From the NCBI GenBank assembly GCA_001657325.1, contig LWRO01000026.1:52851-116850 (forward strand): DNA of 64,000 nucleotides, in the 5' to 3' direction. This DNA is from Geitlerinema sp. BBD 1991-9. Lineage in GTDB: Bacteria > Cyanobacteriota > Cyanobacteriia > Cyanobacteriales > Geitlerinemataceae. The notes under the pieces were generated by a model, which worked only from the letters and a program-made list of their open reading frames with translations, did not search any database and was not told the origin of the DNA. Positions 1 through 9,053 of this stretch are shown piece by piece (within the stretch, counting starts at the first letter, position 1; the number at the start of each line of letters is the position of its first letter). The position numbers and the translations under genes were made by a program.

Positions 1-3000
1 AGACTTCTGCAGACCAAGTTATTGCGTTCGTTGTCACGTTATATTCCCAACTCCCGAGTCGTGCGATGCGTTGGGCAGCTAGCAGGTGGGCTTCACTTTT
101 GCGGAGTTGCTCCTCCACCGTTTTCAGCGCGCTGATGTCCGTCACCCGTACCAAGTTCAAACGGTATCCCGCTACCTCGATGGGTTTGGCCGCTAAATGT
201 CCCCAAAAGATCCGATCGTTTTTCGTCACGTATTGGAGTTCGCTGCTCCAATACCCTTGAGTCTCGAGTTCGTCGACGATCGACTGCAATTGAGAGGGGG
301 TAAACTGATGGCGTTGCAACATCTGCCATTCCATCCCGACGAGTCCGCTTTTCGATCGAGCCTCAAACAGTTCGACTGCTCGTCGGTTGCAATCCACCGT
401 CAGTAACGAATCGGGATCGACGAGGAACAGTGCGTCTGCCGATTCGTTGAAGATGGCTTCTCGCAAGTCCCGATTTTGCAAGAGTTCCGCAGCGGCCTGC
501 TTGCGCTCGGTTACGTCGAACAGCAAGCCGTCCCACAAAATCGATCCGTCCGCTTGGCGTTCGGGTTCGGACATTCCCTGCATCCAACGAAGCCGTCCCG
601 ATGGGGTGAGAAAGCGTCCTTCCCAATGCCAGCGCGTTCCCTCGCGGGCAGACGTTTCAATGGAAGTCTCCAACGTCGCAAAATCGTCGGGGTGGATGAG
701 GTCTAACAGCGTTCGGGCATCGCGACAGATCGCCTCGGGTTCGAGTTCGAGTAGATCGCGCGAGCGATTGCTGAAATAGGTAAACCGCTGCGCTCCATCT
801 GGATAGCAAGCGAATTGGAAGATCGCACCGGGGGCGTTGGCCGCAATCCGTTGGAGTTGTCCTTGACTCGCCTGCAATGCCATTTCAGCTCGTTTTCGAT
901 CGGTGATTTCTGTATCCGTCCCCACCATCCGTAAGGCACGGCCGTCTTCGTCGTGCAGCACTCGACCGCGCACGTGAATCCAGCGCAGCGAGCCGTCTTT
1001 GTGAACCATGCGATGCTCGAAAACGTAGCGATCCGTTCGTCCGGTCAAGCAGTCTTGCGCCGCAGCAATGACAGCTTCGCGATCTTCCTCGTAAACGTAT
1101 TGCACCCAGGTTTCGAGATCGTTGGCAATTTCGCTGTCATCGTAACCCAGAAGTGCTTTCAGATTGGGATCGAGGTAAAACTCTCCCGTCTGCACGTTCC
1201 ACTCCCAAATTCCCACCCGGGCTGCCCGGGTGGCCATGGCGTACCGCGCTTGACTTTGGCGTAGGGCGTTTTCAGTGGCTTTTCGATCGCTCAAGTCGAG
1301 AACAACCGCTAAGAATAAGGATTTTTCCGGTTGTCGGACGAGTTGGAGGCGCACTTCAACGGGATATTGGCTGCCGTCGGCTCGTTGGTAAACTGCTTCA
1401 AAGGTTAATTTGGGAATGCGGTTTTCGATGAGGGGGGCGATGAGAGTCTGAAACTGCGAGCGCGAAAAATGGGGATTGAGGTCAAAGACCGTCATCTGCG
1501 CCATCTGTTCGCGACTGTAGCCGAGATTTTGGCAGACATCGCGGTTAACATACTGAAATTGGAAGGTTTGAGCGTCAAACAGGTAAATTTCGTTGAAACA
1601 GGCTTCGAGAACGTCAAACAGTTGTATGCGTTCGGCGATTTCGGCTTGTCGTTGAACGACGCACCGTTCGACTCGCGCTTCCAGGGTGTTGTAGAGGGTT
1701 TGAAGCTCGCGTTCGGCGAGCTTTCGAGCGGTGATATCTTCGAGGGTGCCGAGAACGCCCAAGGCTTCGCCATTCTTCGCCAACAGGGGGACTTTGTTAA
1801 TCCGAACCCAACGTAACCCGAGATCGGGCAGGGCGATAACCGTTTCGATGCCGAGTTGGGGACGGCCGGACGCCATGATTTCAAGATCCTCGGCGCGGTA
1901 CAGGGGGGCTTCGTCTCGCCAACAACAGTTAAAATCGGTTTGCCCGATGAGGTCGTCAGGGGTTTGGAATCCCGCAGCGAGGGCGAGTTGGCGATTGCAG
2001 CCGAGAAAGCGACCGTTGCGGTCTTTCCAAAAGACGGCTTGGGGAATGGTTTCGAGAACGACGCGTAAAACCGTTTGGCTTTCCGGGTGCGATCGACCTG
2101 CGATGTTGCAGTCGGTCATCTCTCGCATCAAGGCGAGACCGGTCTCGATGGTGCCGTCTTCATCGCGCACGGGTGTAACGAATATGGAATAGGTTCGATC
2201 GAAACAGGACATTTCGTCCGAGACGGTTTCCCCATCTAAAGCCTGCTGGTAGAGCGGCTCGAGTGCGATGCAAGCGTCAGGAGACAGTGCTTCCCAAATC
2301 GTTCGACCTTCGAGATCCCGTACCGACCGCTCGCCTATCGTAACGTCCCGACCGCCCACGGTTTGATAGCGTAAGTCTCGATCGAACAGTAGGACGAGAT
2401 CTTCGGGAAAGCTATCGAGTACGTTGCGATATCGACGTTCGCTTTGGTGCAGGGCCGCATTGAGGTGGGCGTTTTGCCGTTCTAGGTCGCGATATTCTTC
2501 AGCGCGATCGAGGGCAATACTCAGGTGTGCGGCTAGCTCATCGAGGGTTTGTCGTTCCCAGCCTTGCCATTGGCGGGACTGAAAGTGTTGGACGGCGATC
2601 GACCCCCATCGGACACGAGGGTTGGCTGTGGACGTCCCCCGCCACAAGGGAAGGAGGATTTCGGCACCAACGTCATTTCGATCGTCATCGGTGAGTCGGG
2701 ACTCAGCGACAACTTGCTCGGTTCCGTCAGCGTCGAGGCGGATGGCAACGGCTCGATCGACCTCCAGATGCTGCTGAATTTCGCGAACAGCTGTCTTTAA
2801 AAGATCTTCGAGGTTCGACGATTGGTAAATCCGCAGGGCGATTTCAGCCGCGAGATGCTGTGGGTTTGGGGTACGGTATCGATCGAGGTCAGAATTCGCA
2901 TCCGAGGGGAACGGATCGTCCGACTGCTGGAAAGCGAGATGTTCCTCTTCGCCGTGGTGTTGAAGGCGGAGAACGGCTTGTACTGCGGGGCTGTCTTCTG

Positions 3001-3262
3001 CTAAAACGACAACCGGAACGGGCGTGGGTTGGAGTAACTGACGCAGTTGCCGCAGTTCGTCGATTTCGTCGTCATCGAGCTGACAGTCGTTGAGTACAAT
3101 GGCCTTGGGGATGTCGTCCTGGCACTGGGTAATGACCTCTTCGTAAGACTCGCATTCGATCGAGCGGTAAACGGTTTCTTCGTCTCGAGCGAACCCGCTG
3201 CCCTTATCTGCACGGTGTTCTGTAAAACGATCGATGAGTAAAATTGTAAACAGGCTAGTCAC
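1..3262 (-). CDS. Multi-PAS sensor protein, 3' end outside the window
   Basis: A single open frame runs on the minus strand from a GTG at 3262 to the window edge, at least 1087 residues with no stop. The first ~90 residues look like a receiver-type fold (TILLID near the start, VVVLAED near residue 85). A GAF-like domain follows at about 140-255 (opening around NLEDLLKTAVREI). Then come about seven PAS repeats, starting near 275, 400, 540, 660, 800, 930 and 1065. Typical PAS openings are visible, such as ARVGIWEWNVQTGEF and RIARLGSWEYNV, with linkers ending in DITERK-like motifs. Family knowledge suggests a histidine kinase or diguanylate cyclase output, but that part lies beyond the window. 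No ATG is available upstream in frame and no clear Shine-Dalgarno is seen, so the GTG start is the best guess. Confidence 0.85.
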   Translation of the reverse strand, partial: MTSLFTILLIDRFTEHRADKGSGFARDEETVYRSIECESYEEVITQCQDDIPKAIVLNDCQLDDDEIDELRQLRQLLQPTPVPVVVLAEDSPAVQAVLRLQHHGEEEHLAFQQSDDPFPSDANSDLDRYRTPNPQHLAAEIALRIYQSSNLEDLLKTAVREIQQHLEVDRAVAIRLDADGTEQVVAESRLTDDDRNDVGAEILLPLWRGTSTANPRVRWGSIAVQHFQSRQWQGWERQTLDELAAHLSIALDRAEEYRDLERQNAHLNAALHQSERRYRNVLDSFPEDLVLLFDRDLRYQTVGGRDVTIGERSVRDLEGRTIWEALSPDACIALEPLYQQALDGETVSDEMSCFDRTYSIFVTPVRDEDGTIETGLALMREMTDCNIAGRSHPESQTVLRVVLETIPQAVFWKDRNGRFLGCNRQLALAAGFQTPDDLIGQTDFNCCWRDEAPLYRAEDLEIMASGRPQLGIETVIALPDLGLRWVRINKVPLLAKNGEALGVLGTLEDITARKLAERELQTLYNTLEARVERCVVQRQAEIAERIQLFDVLEACFNEIYLFDAQTFQFQYVNRDVCQNLGYSREQMAQMTVFDLNPHFSRSQFQTLIAPLIENRIPKLTFEAVYQRADGSQYPVEVRLQLVRQPEKSLFLAVVLDLSDRKATENALRQSQARYAMATRAARVGIWEWNVQTGEFYLDPNLKALLGYDDSEIANDLETWVQYVYEEDREAVIAAAQDCLTGRTDRYVFEHRMVHKDGSLRWIHVRGRVLHDEDGRALRMVGTDTEITDRKRAEMALQASQGQLQRIAANAPGAIFQFACYPDGAQRFTYFSNRSRDLLELEPEAICRDARTLLDLIHPDDFATLETSIETSAREGTRWHWEGRFLTPSGRLRWMQGMSEPERQADGSILWDGLLFDVTERKQAAAELLQNRDLREAIFNESADALFLVDPDSLLTVDCNRRAVELFEARSKSGLVGMEWQMLQRHQFTPSQLQSIVDELETQGYWSSELQYVTKNDRIFWGHLAAKPIEVAGYRLNLVRVTDISALKTVEEQLRKSEAHLLAAQRIARLGSWEYNVTTNAITWSAEV

Positions 3263-4084
3263 AGTGTCGTGAAATCGCTTGAAGTCGCACCAAAAACTAC
3301 AAATTTTGTCGCTCGGACCGCTCTCCCGGGAACTTTGGGAAATATCGTACCTTGCAGTCGAGTTGTCTTGCTGTTTGTCATCGATAACCCTCAATCGAGG
3401 TCACGTTGACACTCCCCACTGCTTTCTGTGATAGCACGTTTAAAATATATTTGCGATAGTGTTTTAGGAAGTTTGGACGGAGTAGCGTTCGGAGAGAGTC
3501 AATCAAATCCACTATCCTTGAATCCATTTTTATTGGTTTGAATTGAGGATCGAGCGTGAATAAAAAGCAAAAGTTGGAGAACGGTCGAGATGGTTTAATT
3601 TTTTGTGGGATCGCACAGTTGAAGATAATATCAAATTTGTTTATTCGAGGCTATTAGATGTCAGAGAATAAGCAAAAAATATCTAAAAAGGATTCTTGTA
3701 GGTTCAAAAAACGAGCTAAAGTATGCAATTTTGTGTCAGATTGGCACCCGTTTTATACCATTTTTAAAAATTCATGCCATAGATGTCTGTAGGGGCGAAC
3801 GGTGTTCGCCCCAGTTCAGCCGAAGATCTCTAGCAGGATTATCATTACCTCAATTTCAACAGGATCGTTTTTTTTAACGAGAAAAATTCATCTATGTTTG
3901 CTTCTTGCACGTTTACTTTTAACGAGCAGATTTTGACAAGCGAAAGCAATTCAGTCAACCCCGTTAATCCCAAACATTCAGAATCGCATCGACGGTGTTG
4001 GCGATCTCGAATGAATTCCTAATAACAACAATTCTTGTTTTGCTTTAATGTCTTCTTGGAGTTGCTTACTTCGTTATATCTGAA
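3263..4084. other. AT-rich intergenic stretch
   Basis: About 0.8 kb without a convincing gene. It is AT-rich, unlike the flanking coding sequence. The only strong element is a GGGGCGAAC hairpin at 3792-3812. A 44-codon ATG frame at 3658 lacks recognisable features. The right part may hold the promoter of the small ORF at 4085. Confidence 0.6.
3792..3812. repeat. GGGGCGAAC hairpin, interspersed-repeat type
   Basis: A perfect 9-bp inverted repeat, GGGGCGAAC and GTTCGCCCC, separated by GGT and preceded by TGTA. Elements reading GTAGGGGCGAAC...GTTCGCCCC are common interspersed intergenic repeats in cyanobacterial genomes. Only one copy is visible here, so the repeat assignment is from memory of the class. 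Confidence 0.55.
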
Positions 4085-4204
4085 ATGGAAAAAGTTATGG
4101 GCAAGGTTCGATCGAATATGAAACGCTTGATGTATCTCCTCCTCGCTATCGGTTTAGCATGGCTGTGGGTTGCGCTGACCCCTATCCCAACGGCGATGGG
4201 ATAA
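4085..4204 (+). CDS. Possible 39-aa single-span membrane peptide
   Basis: A 39-codon frame encodes a basic N-terminus (MEKVMGKVRSNMKR) followed by a hydrophobic helix (LMYLLLAIGLAWLWVALTP), a layout typical of small membrane proteins. It does not match the small photosystem or cytochrome b6f subunits I know (PsbM, PsbX, PetG, PetL, PetN, PsaM). No good Shine-Dalgarno precedes it, and its last 23 bases overlap the 3' end of the convergent nuclease gene. It may be a chance ORF or an N-terminal signal anchor. An internal ATG at 4118 would give a 28-residue form. Confidence 0.3.
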   Translation: MEKVMGKVRSNMKRLMYLLLAIGLAWLWVALTPIPTAMG

Positions 4205-5684
4205 CAGACGGAGACAGTGAAGCGTCGTAGAGCGGCTTTAAAAACTGCACCAACCAATTTTTTAAGTCGTAAGTCGCGCGGCAATCGTCCTCGTTATAAC
4301 GAACGATCGCATCGAGATAGCGTCGATCTCCCGTATCGAGCCATTGATTGTACCAACAGATACATTGAGCGCCGTTGGCGTTGCGATCTCGCCAATCAAA
4401 CCCCACCCATCGCGCGATCGGTTTGAGGGCGTAACTTTCTACCGGTAAAACCACCGTTTGCGTGACCCACCAATGCACGTCAACACATCGATCGAGGACG
4501 GGTTTCCAGCGATGAGAGGGCGTGCGGTATAGTTTCGCCAACCGCTGAACGGTTTTCACTTCGTAGTCGCAAAAATGATAAATGGGTGCGTCGGGATACG
4601 CCCACAACAAATCGAGAAATTCCTGCCAAATCTTCCCTTCCTCTCCCGGTGTTTCGGCGAGAAATGCGAAATACTGTTGCGTTCCGGTCACCCGATCGAT
4701 CGCCAAAGCACCCAACAGAAAATCCAAATCGAGATCGGGTTCGGCTTCAATGTCGAAGTGAATTTCTACCGAGGCTTCGGGAACGTCGAACCAACGATGA
4801 CTGTACTCTCGAACCAATCGATCGATCTCTGGTAACTTGGGAATCGCCTGTTGTGAGAAGGCGGCCTTCGCCTGTTGTGAAAGCTGCTCTCCCACTTCCC
4901 CGCCAAACGCCCCTTTCAACTGCGACAAGCTCGACTGAGCTAGGGCTTCTAAGGTTTCGATTCCCATCGATCGTAACTGTTCGTAACGGTTGGGGGTGAC
5001 ACCGGGGACTAACGAAAGGTGATGTTGCTGTTCGGCGATGGCGTGGCAGGAGCTGTACCAATGACATAAATTGCACTTCTGTCGCGACAAAAATAAGTCT
5101 GGAGTCCGGTGGTGGCGCAACGTGGCAATGCAGTCGTGAAGGATACGATGCATTTCCGGAACCCGTTTGTCGAAGTCCACTAGATGTGGCTGTCGTCCCC
5201 GCAACAGCAGCCAAGCCGTTGGCGGCCAGATCCCTTGAACTAACGACAGCACTAAGCCGTCAAACGCACTGACAATTTGATAGTCCAATTTGGGGCGTTT
5301 GCCGAATTTAATTTCTTTCGGGACGTAATACCAACTGCCCAATGCCGAAGATCCCGTTTCGCGAACGAGTAAATCCGGTTGGCATATCAACGTTATACCT
5401 GGAAGCCACGATGCGGACAACACGCCACCGTAGATACATTCAACACCCTGTTCCATCAATTCCAGAGTCGCTTCCGTACCGCCGAGCCAGTCGTCCGGGC
5501 GCCATTTCGGTTGATGGTAGTCGTACTGCGTCAGTTCGATTTGACGGTGAGCGTGGCTGTCCTGACGGAGTTTGATTAAAAAATCGTCGAGGGGATCTTT
5601 CTGGCGGGGATTGCCAAAGACATCGAGAAACGCTCGTCGATCGCAGCGTTGGTAGTACAGCAATAATTCGGCGCTAACCAGCAT
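4182..5684 (-). CDS. TM0106-family RecB-like putative nuclease
   Basis: A 500-residue protein of the TM0106 RecB-like nuclease family. The N-terminal half has PD-(D/E)XK features: QPDLL near residue 100 and the EIK motif near 125. A cysteine cluster, CNLCHWYSSC, lies near 205 and could bind metal or an iron-sulfur cluster. A helix-hairpin-helix-like segment follows (PGVTPNRYEQLRSMGIETLEAL). The C-terminal third is RNase H-like (DEDD type), with HFDIEAEPD near 310, HFCDYE near 380 and YNEDDCRAT near 460. The family is expected to act on DNA or RNA, but its substrate is unknown to me. The gene stands alone; its 3' end converges on the small ORF at 4085. Length is normal for the family. Confidence 0.85.
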   Translation of the reverse strand: MLVSAELLLYYQRCDRRAFLDVFGNPRQKDPLDDFLIKLRQDSHAHRQIELTQYDYHQPKWRPDDWLGGTEATLELMEQGVECIYGGVLSASWLPGITLICQPDLLVRETGSSALGSWYYVPKEIKFGKRPKLDYQIVSAFDGLVLSLVQGIWPPTAWLLLRGRQPHLVDFDKRVPEMHRILHDCIATLRHHRTPDLFLSRQKCNLCHWYSSCHAIAEQQHHLSLVPGVTPNRYEQLRSMGIETLEALAQSSLSQLKGAFGGEVGEQLSQQAKAAFSQQAIPKLPEIDRLVREYSHRWFDVPEASVEIHFDIEAEPDLDLDFLLGALAIDRVTGTQQYFAFLAETPGEEGKIWQEFLDLLWAYPDAPIYHFCDYEVKTVQRLAKLYRTPSHRWKPVLDRCVDVHWWVTQTVVLPVESYALKPIARWVGFDWRDRNANGAQCICWYNQWLDTGDRRYLDAIVRYNEDDCRATYDLKNWLVQFLKPLYDASLSPSVIPSPLG

Positions 5685-5799
5685 AGCTTACGAACGATAC
5701 AGCGAGATCGAGTCCCACAAAGCTCTCCTCGAAACAATTTCATTGTACCTGTTGGGGTGTTGAGGTGATGGGGCGAGTTTGGAAATCGATCTCAGTTGT

Positions 5800-7182
5800 C
5801 TATTGAAACAGGTCAGCGAGTTCCTCGTCTGTATTGTCGTCTTCAGAAAAACCGGGTGTGAGTTCGTCGTACTTAATCCGTGCGAACACCCGGTAATCCT
5901 CCGATCGATCTTCGCAGTCGTCACTTTTCGATGCAACTTTGACAAGACTGTACTCGACGTTTTCAGCGTGAATGGCAAAGATAATTTTAAACAGCTCGAA
6001 GAAATGAACGACCCACTCGCATTCGTCTTCGGCTAAATGCTCGTAATAGCGGATGAGCTGAGCGATGCGGGTTTCGAGGTGAACGCGCGAGTGGGGACTG
6101 GCGAGAACGAGCTTGAGCAAAATGACGACGAGCGCTAGAGGGTTGCCAAAGGACAACATCCAAATAAAGACGGGAGACGGCTCGAAAGCGTTTTCCGCGG
6201 TTAGGGTATCGATGGCACGGTTACAGGTTCGCAGGCGTAAGGCTTCGTCTACTCCCTCGTGGTGTTTGTCGGGATACAAACTATCGAGACGCTCGGACAA
6301 ACGCAGTTTCAAAGTTTGCGCCAGTTCTTTGTCAGTCCACGAAAAGACCAGATATTTTTGCAAACTGCGCTTGAAGTGACGATAGTTTTGGTTCTCTGTT
6401 TGACGCAGAAATACGTTCGCGAGGTGTTGGTAGCTGAAATTACCCCGACGCGCGACAATCGTTTTGACGATGCGGAGAACCTCCTCTCCGAAAATACTCG
6501 GGTTGGGATACTGCTTGTCGTCGTACCCCACCATCTGCGATCGGGTGATGTACATGGCGAGGTCGCGTTTGAAGCGGTCTTTGAGGCGTTGGGAGACCAC
6601 ACGCGCAACCTCTCGCTGCTCGACGGGATTATCGGGGTTGGAATATTGGGGAACGAGCAGGTAAGCGGTGTATCGATCGCTCCATTTGGCGGGTTTGGAC
6701 GAGTCGGCTTCCACTTCGTACTTTGTGGAAAAGACTTTTAAATCTTGATACTCTCGTCCCTCCACGAACAGCCGCAGCCAGGCTCGCACTCGCTGTAACC
6801 CCGGAGACAGCGTCCTCTGGTGAATGGAGGAGTCTTGAAACAGGTGAATCAATTGGGGGATGAACTTATACTGACGGTTCGCTTCCCAGTTGTTGAAGAG
6901 AATATAACAGGAACGTTTGACCGTGGAGCGAAAATGGTTTTCCTGGTTGGTGAGAACAATGTCTTCGAGGGACTTAAAGACTTCCAGGTTTTTGGCGCTC
7001 TCGTAATCGATGAACAGGCTGCGGAATTCACTCAGGACATCTTCAGGCGGCCAGGCTCGCACGATTTCGAGCAGGTAGTTGTAGATAATCTCTTGGGTTT
7101 GCTCGAGCAGTCGCTCGTCAGGTCGGTTGGTAGCTTTAAAAGGGGTTTGGCTTCGATCGATCTGGTGCTTGTTTTGAAACAT
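5800..7182 (-). CDS. Unrecognised 460-aa conserved-type protein
   Basis: A clean 460-codon frame with codon use like its neighbours, but no family I can name with certainty. The N-terminal half is mostly helical, charged and soluble. A hydrophobic stretch around residues 352-370 (IWMLSFGNPLALVVILLKLVLA) could be a buried helix or a membrane segment. The C-terminus is acidic (EDDNTDEELADLFQ). No signal peptide, P-loop or nuclease motif is visible. It lies between prs and the TM0106-type nuclease on the same strand, but gaps of 115-180 bp on each side argue against a tight operon. I infer a cyanobacterial protein of unknown function. Confidence 0.7.
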   Translation of the reverse strand: MFQNKHQIDRSQTPFKATNRPDERLLEQTQEIIYNYLLEIVRAWPPEDVLSEFRSLFIDYESAKNLEVFKSLEDIVLTNQENHFRSTVKRSCYILFNNWEANRQYKFIPQLIHLFQDSSIHQRTLSPGLQRVRAWLRLFVEGREYQDLKVFSTKYEVEADSSKPAKWSDRYTAYLLVPQYSNPDNPVEQREVARVVSQRLKDRFKRDLAMYITRSQMVGYDDKQYPNPSIFGEEVLRIVKTIVARRGNFSYQHLANVFLRQTENQNYRHFKRSLQKYLVFSWTDKELAQTLKLRLSERLDSLYPDKHHEGVDEALRLRTCNRAIDTLTAENAFEPSPVFIWMLSFGNPLALVVILLKLVLASPHSRVHLETRIAQLIRYYEHLAEDECEWVVHFFELFKIIFAIHAENVEYSLVKVASKSDDCEDRSEDYRVFARIKYDELTPGFSEDDNTDEELADLFQ

Positions 7183-7320
7183 GGTGTCTGTCCCCGACTA
7201 CTCGTCAAATTCCCTCGCTATTTGTAGCGTAACTCACGTTGGGTTTTGGAGCGACCGATCGAAAAACGCTCTTTCATGGTGAAAATCGAATTTGATATTG
7301 ATAAGAAACCAATATAACGG

Positions 7321-7348
7321 AAACGAGGGTCGTTTTCGACCCTCGTTT
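7321..7348 (-). terminator. Hairpin terminator after prs
   Basis: A perfect 12-bp stem, AAACGAGGGTCG and CGACCCTCGTTT, with a four-base loop, lies 20 bp past the prs stop. The stem ends in a T-run on both strands, so it could work in either direction, but only prs reads into it. Confidence 0.75.
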
Positions 7349-7367
7349 CGTTTGTTATTGGGTAAAC

Positions 7368-8360
7368 CTATCGGAACATGCTACTGACGGAACTATCTTC
7401 GTGAATCCGCCAGATTGTTTCACCAATGACGTTGGCGACTGATAACACGGTCAGTTGCTCGAACTGTCGGTCTGCGGGAATCGGAATCGTGTTGGTGACG
7501 ATGACTTCCTCGAACACACCGCTCGATAGCCGTTCGACAGCTGGCGGTGAGAAGATTGCATGGGTCGCACAGGCGTACACTTGACGCGCACCTTCCTGAC
7601 GCAGTAGGCGAGCGCCTTCGCTGATGGTACCGCCCGTGTCGATCATATCATCGACGAGGATAGCTGTTTTACCTCGCACGTCTCCAATGACGTTGAGCAC
7701 TTCAGCGACGTTGTGGGCCTGGCGGCGTTTGTCCACGATCGCCAACGGCGCGTCGTTAAGTTTTTTCGCAAAGGCGCGCGCGCGCGCGACTCCCCCGACA
7801 TCGGGAGAAACAACAACAATATCGGAGAGCTTTTGACTCGCGATGTACTCGAGTAACACGGGCGAGGCATAGACGTGATCGAAGGGGATATCGAAGTAAC
7901 CCTGAATTTGTGCGGAGTGCAAATCCATCGCCAGGACGCGATTGGCACCGGCTTCGGTAATCAGGTTGGCCACGAGCTTCGCTGCAATGGATTCTCGTCC
8001 GGCGGTTTTTCGATCGGCTCGGGCATAACCGTAATATGGAAGTACGGCTGTAATTTGCCGAGCTGATGCGCGACGACACGCATCGATCATAATGAGCAGT
8101 TCCATCAGTTGGTCGTTAACTGGATGGCAAACGGGTTGAATTAGGTAAACATCGCAGCCCCGGATGGATTCTTGGATCTGAACGTAAAGTTCTCCGTCTG
8201 CGAAGCGCTTGCGAACCATCGGACCGAGATCGATGCCGAGGTATCGTGCGACTTCTTGAGCGAGAGAAATGTTGGCAGATCCAGAAAACAGTCTTAGTCG
8301 ATTGTTATCGACGACAGATAGTAAAGATGGCTGAAGCGATAGAGTTGCAGAACGACTCAC
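7368..8360 (-). CDS. prs: Ribose-phosphate pyrophosphokinase (PRPP synthetase)
   Basis: Makes PRPP from ribose 5-phosphate and ATP in the cytoplasm, feeding purine, pyrimidine, histidine, tryptophan and NAD synthesis. The sequence has the N-terminal RLRLFSGSAN start, the FADGEL region, the PRPP synthetase signature around DLHSAQIQGYFDIP, and the PRPP-binding loop LVDDMIDTGGT. The longest frame begins at 8378. I prefer the GTG at 8360, which has GAGGG six bases upstream and gives 330 residues, the usual cyanobacterial length. Divergent from the GatB/YqeY gene, with a shared promoter region of about 230 bp. A strong hairpin terminator follows. Confidence 0.95.
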   Translation of the reverse strand: MSRSATLSLQPSLLSVVDNNRLRLFSGSANISLAQEVARYLGIDLGPMVRKRFADGELYVQIQESIRGCDVYLIQPVCHPVNDQLMELLIMIDACRRASARQITAVLPYYGYARADRKTAGRESIAAKLVANLITEAGANRVLAMDLHSAQIQGYFDIPFDHVYASPVLLEYIASQKLSDIVVVSPDVGGVARARAFAKKLNDAPLAIVDKRRQAHNVAEVLNVIGDVRGKTAILVDDMIDTGGTISEGARLLRQEGARQVYACATHAIFSPPAVERLSSGVFEEVIVTNTIPIPADRQFEQLTVLSVANVIGETIWRIHEDSSVSSMFR

Positions 8361-8594
8361 AGCAAACCCTCGACGCACGTTAGGTTATGTTAAAGCAATA
8401 TTATCATTTCCGATCCACTGGTGCGGAGAAAATTAATATTAAAATCAATATCGGAGGTCTGACAACATCGATAAAGAATGCTGGAAACGAAGAGTTCGTC
8501 AAGGTTTTCAGTTTTGTCTTACGATGGAATCGCCTCGATCGATCTTCGGTTTCGACCCACAAATTTGCGTGAAAATACTCAAAGGAAAATTGTT

Positions 8595-9053
8595 ATGAGT
8601 CTCAAAGATCGCATTACTGAAGATATCAAAGCTGCCATGAAAGCGAAGGATAAAGTTCGCTTAGAAACGGTTCGCAGCATCAAAAAGGCAATTTTGGAAA
8701 AAGAAGTCAGCGTGCGTCCACAAGGTCAGGAAGAACTGACGGAAGCACAAGAAATCGAGCTGCTATCACAATTGGCGAAGCAGCGTCGCGACTCGATCGA
8801 ACAGTATAAAGCAGCGAGTCGCGACGATCTAGCGGATAAGGAATCGAAAGAGCTGGAAATTCTGGAGGAATATCTCCCGCAGCAGCTTTCGGATGCGGAA
8901 ATTGAAGCGGCTGTGGAAGCTGCGATCGCTAAGGTTGGTGCGAGTTCGCCGAAGGATATGGGAAAAGTGATGGGCCCGCTGATGCAGCAGATGAAGGGAC
9001 GTGCAGACGGGAAGAAGGTTCAGGAAATGGTTAAGGCCAAATTGAGCGGCTAG
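8595..9053 (+). CDS. GatB/YqeY domain-containing protein
   Basis: A 152-residue YqeY-type protein (MSLKDRITEDIKAAMKAKDK...). The family shares the C-terminal tRNA-binding tail fold of GatB and is thought to act near tRNA or tRNA-dependent amidation, though its exact role is open. Helical, charged and soluble; ends with the typical GKVMGPLMQQMKGRADGKKVQEMVKAKL block. The frame is open 39 codons further upstream, but the ATG at 8595 carries AAAGGAAAA just before it, and the family starts with MSL(K/R)xRI, so this start is preferred. Full length. Confidence 0.92.
   Translation: MSLKDRITEDIKAAMKAKDKVRLETVRSIKKAILEKEVSVRPQGQEELTEAQEIELLSQLAKQRRDSIEQYKAASRDDLADKESKELEILEEYLPQQLSDAEIEAAVEAAIAKVGASSPKDMGKVMGPLMQQMKGRADGKKVQEMVKAKLSG

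Noticed and set aside
3658..3792. 44-codon ATG frame in the gap before 4085
   Set aside because: No recognisable features, and it ends next to an interspersed repeat; likely chance.
8478..8594. N-terminal extension of the YqeY-domain protein
   Set aside because: The family start and ribosome binding site are at 8595; upstream codons look non-coding.
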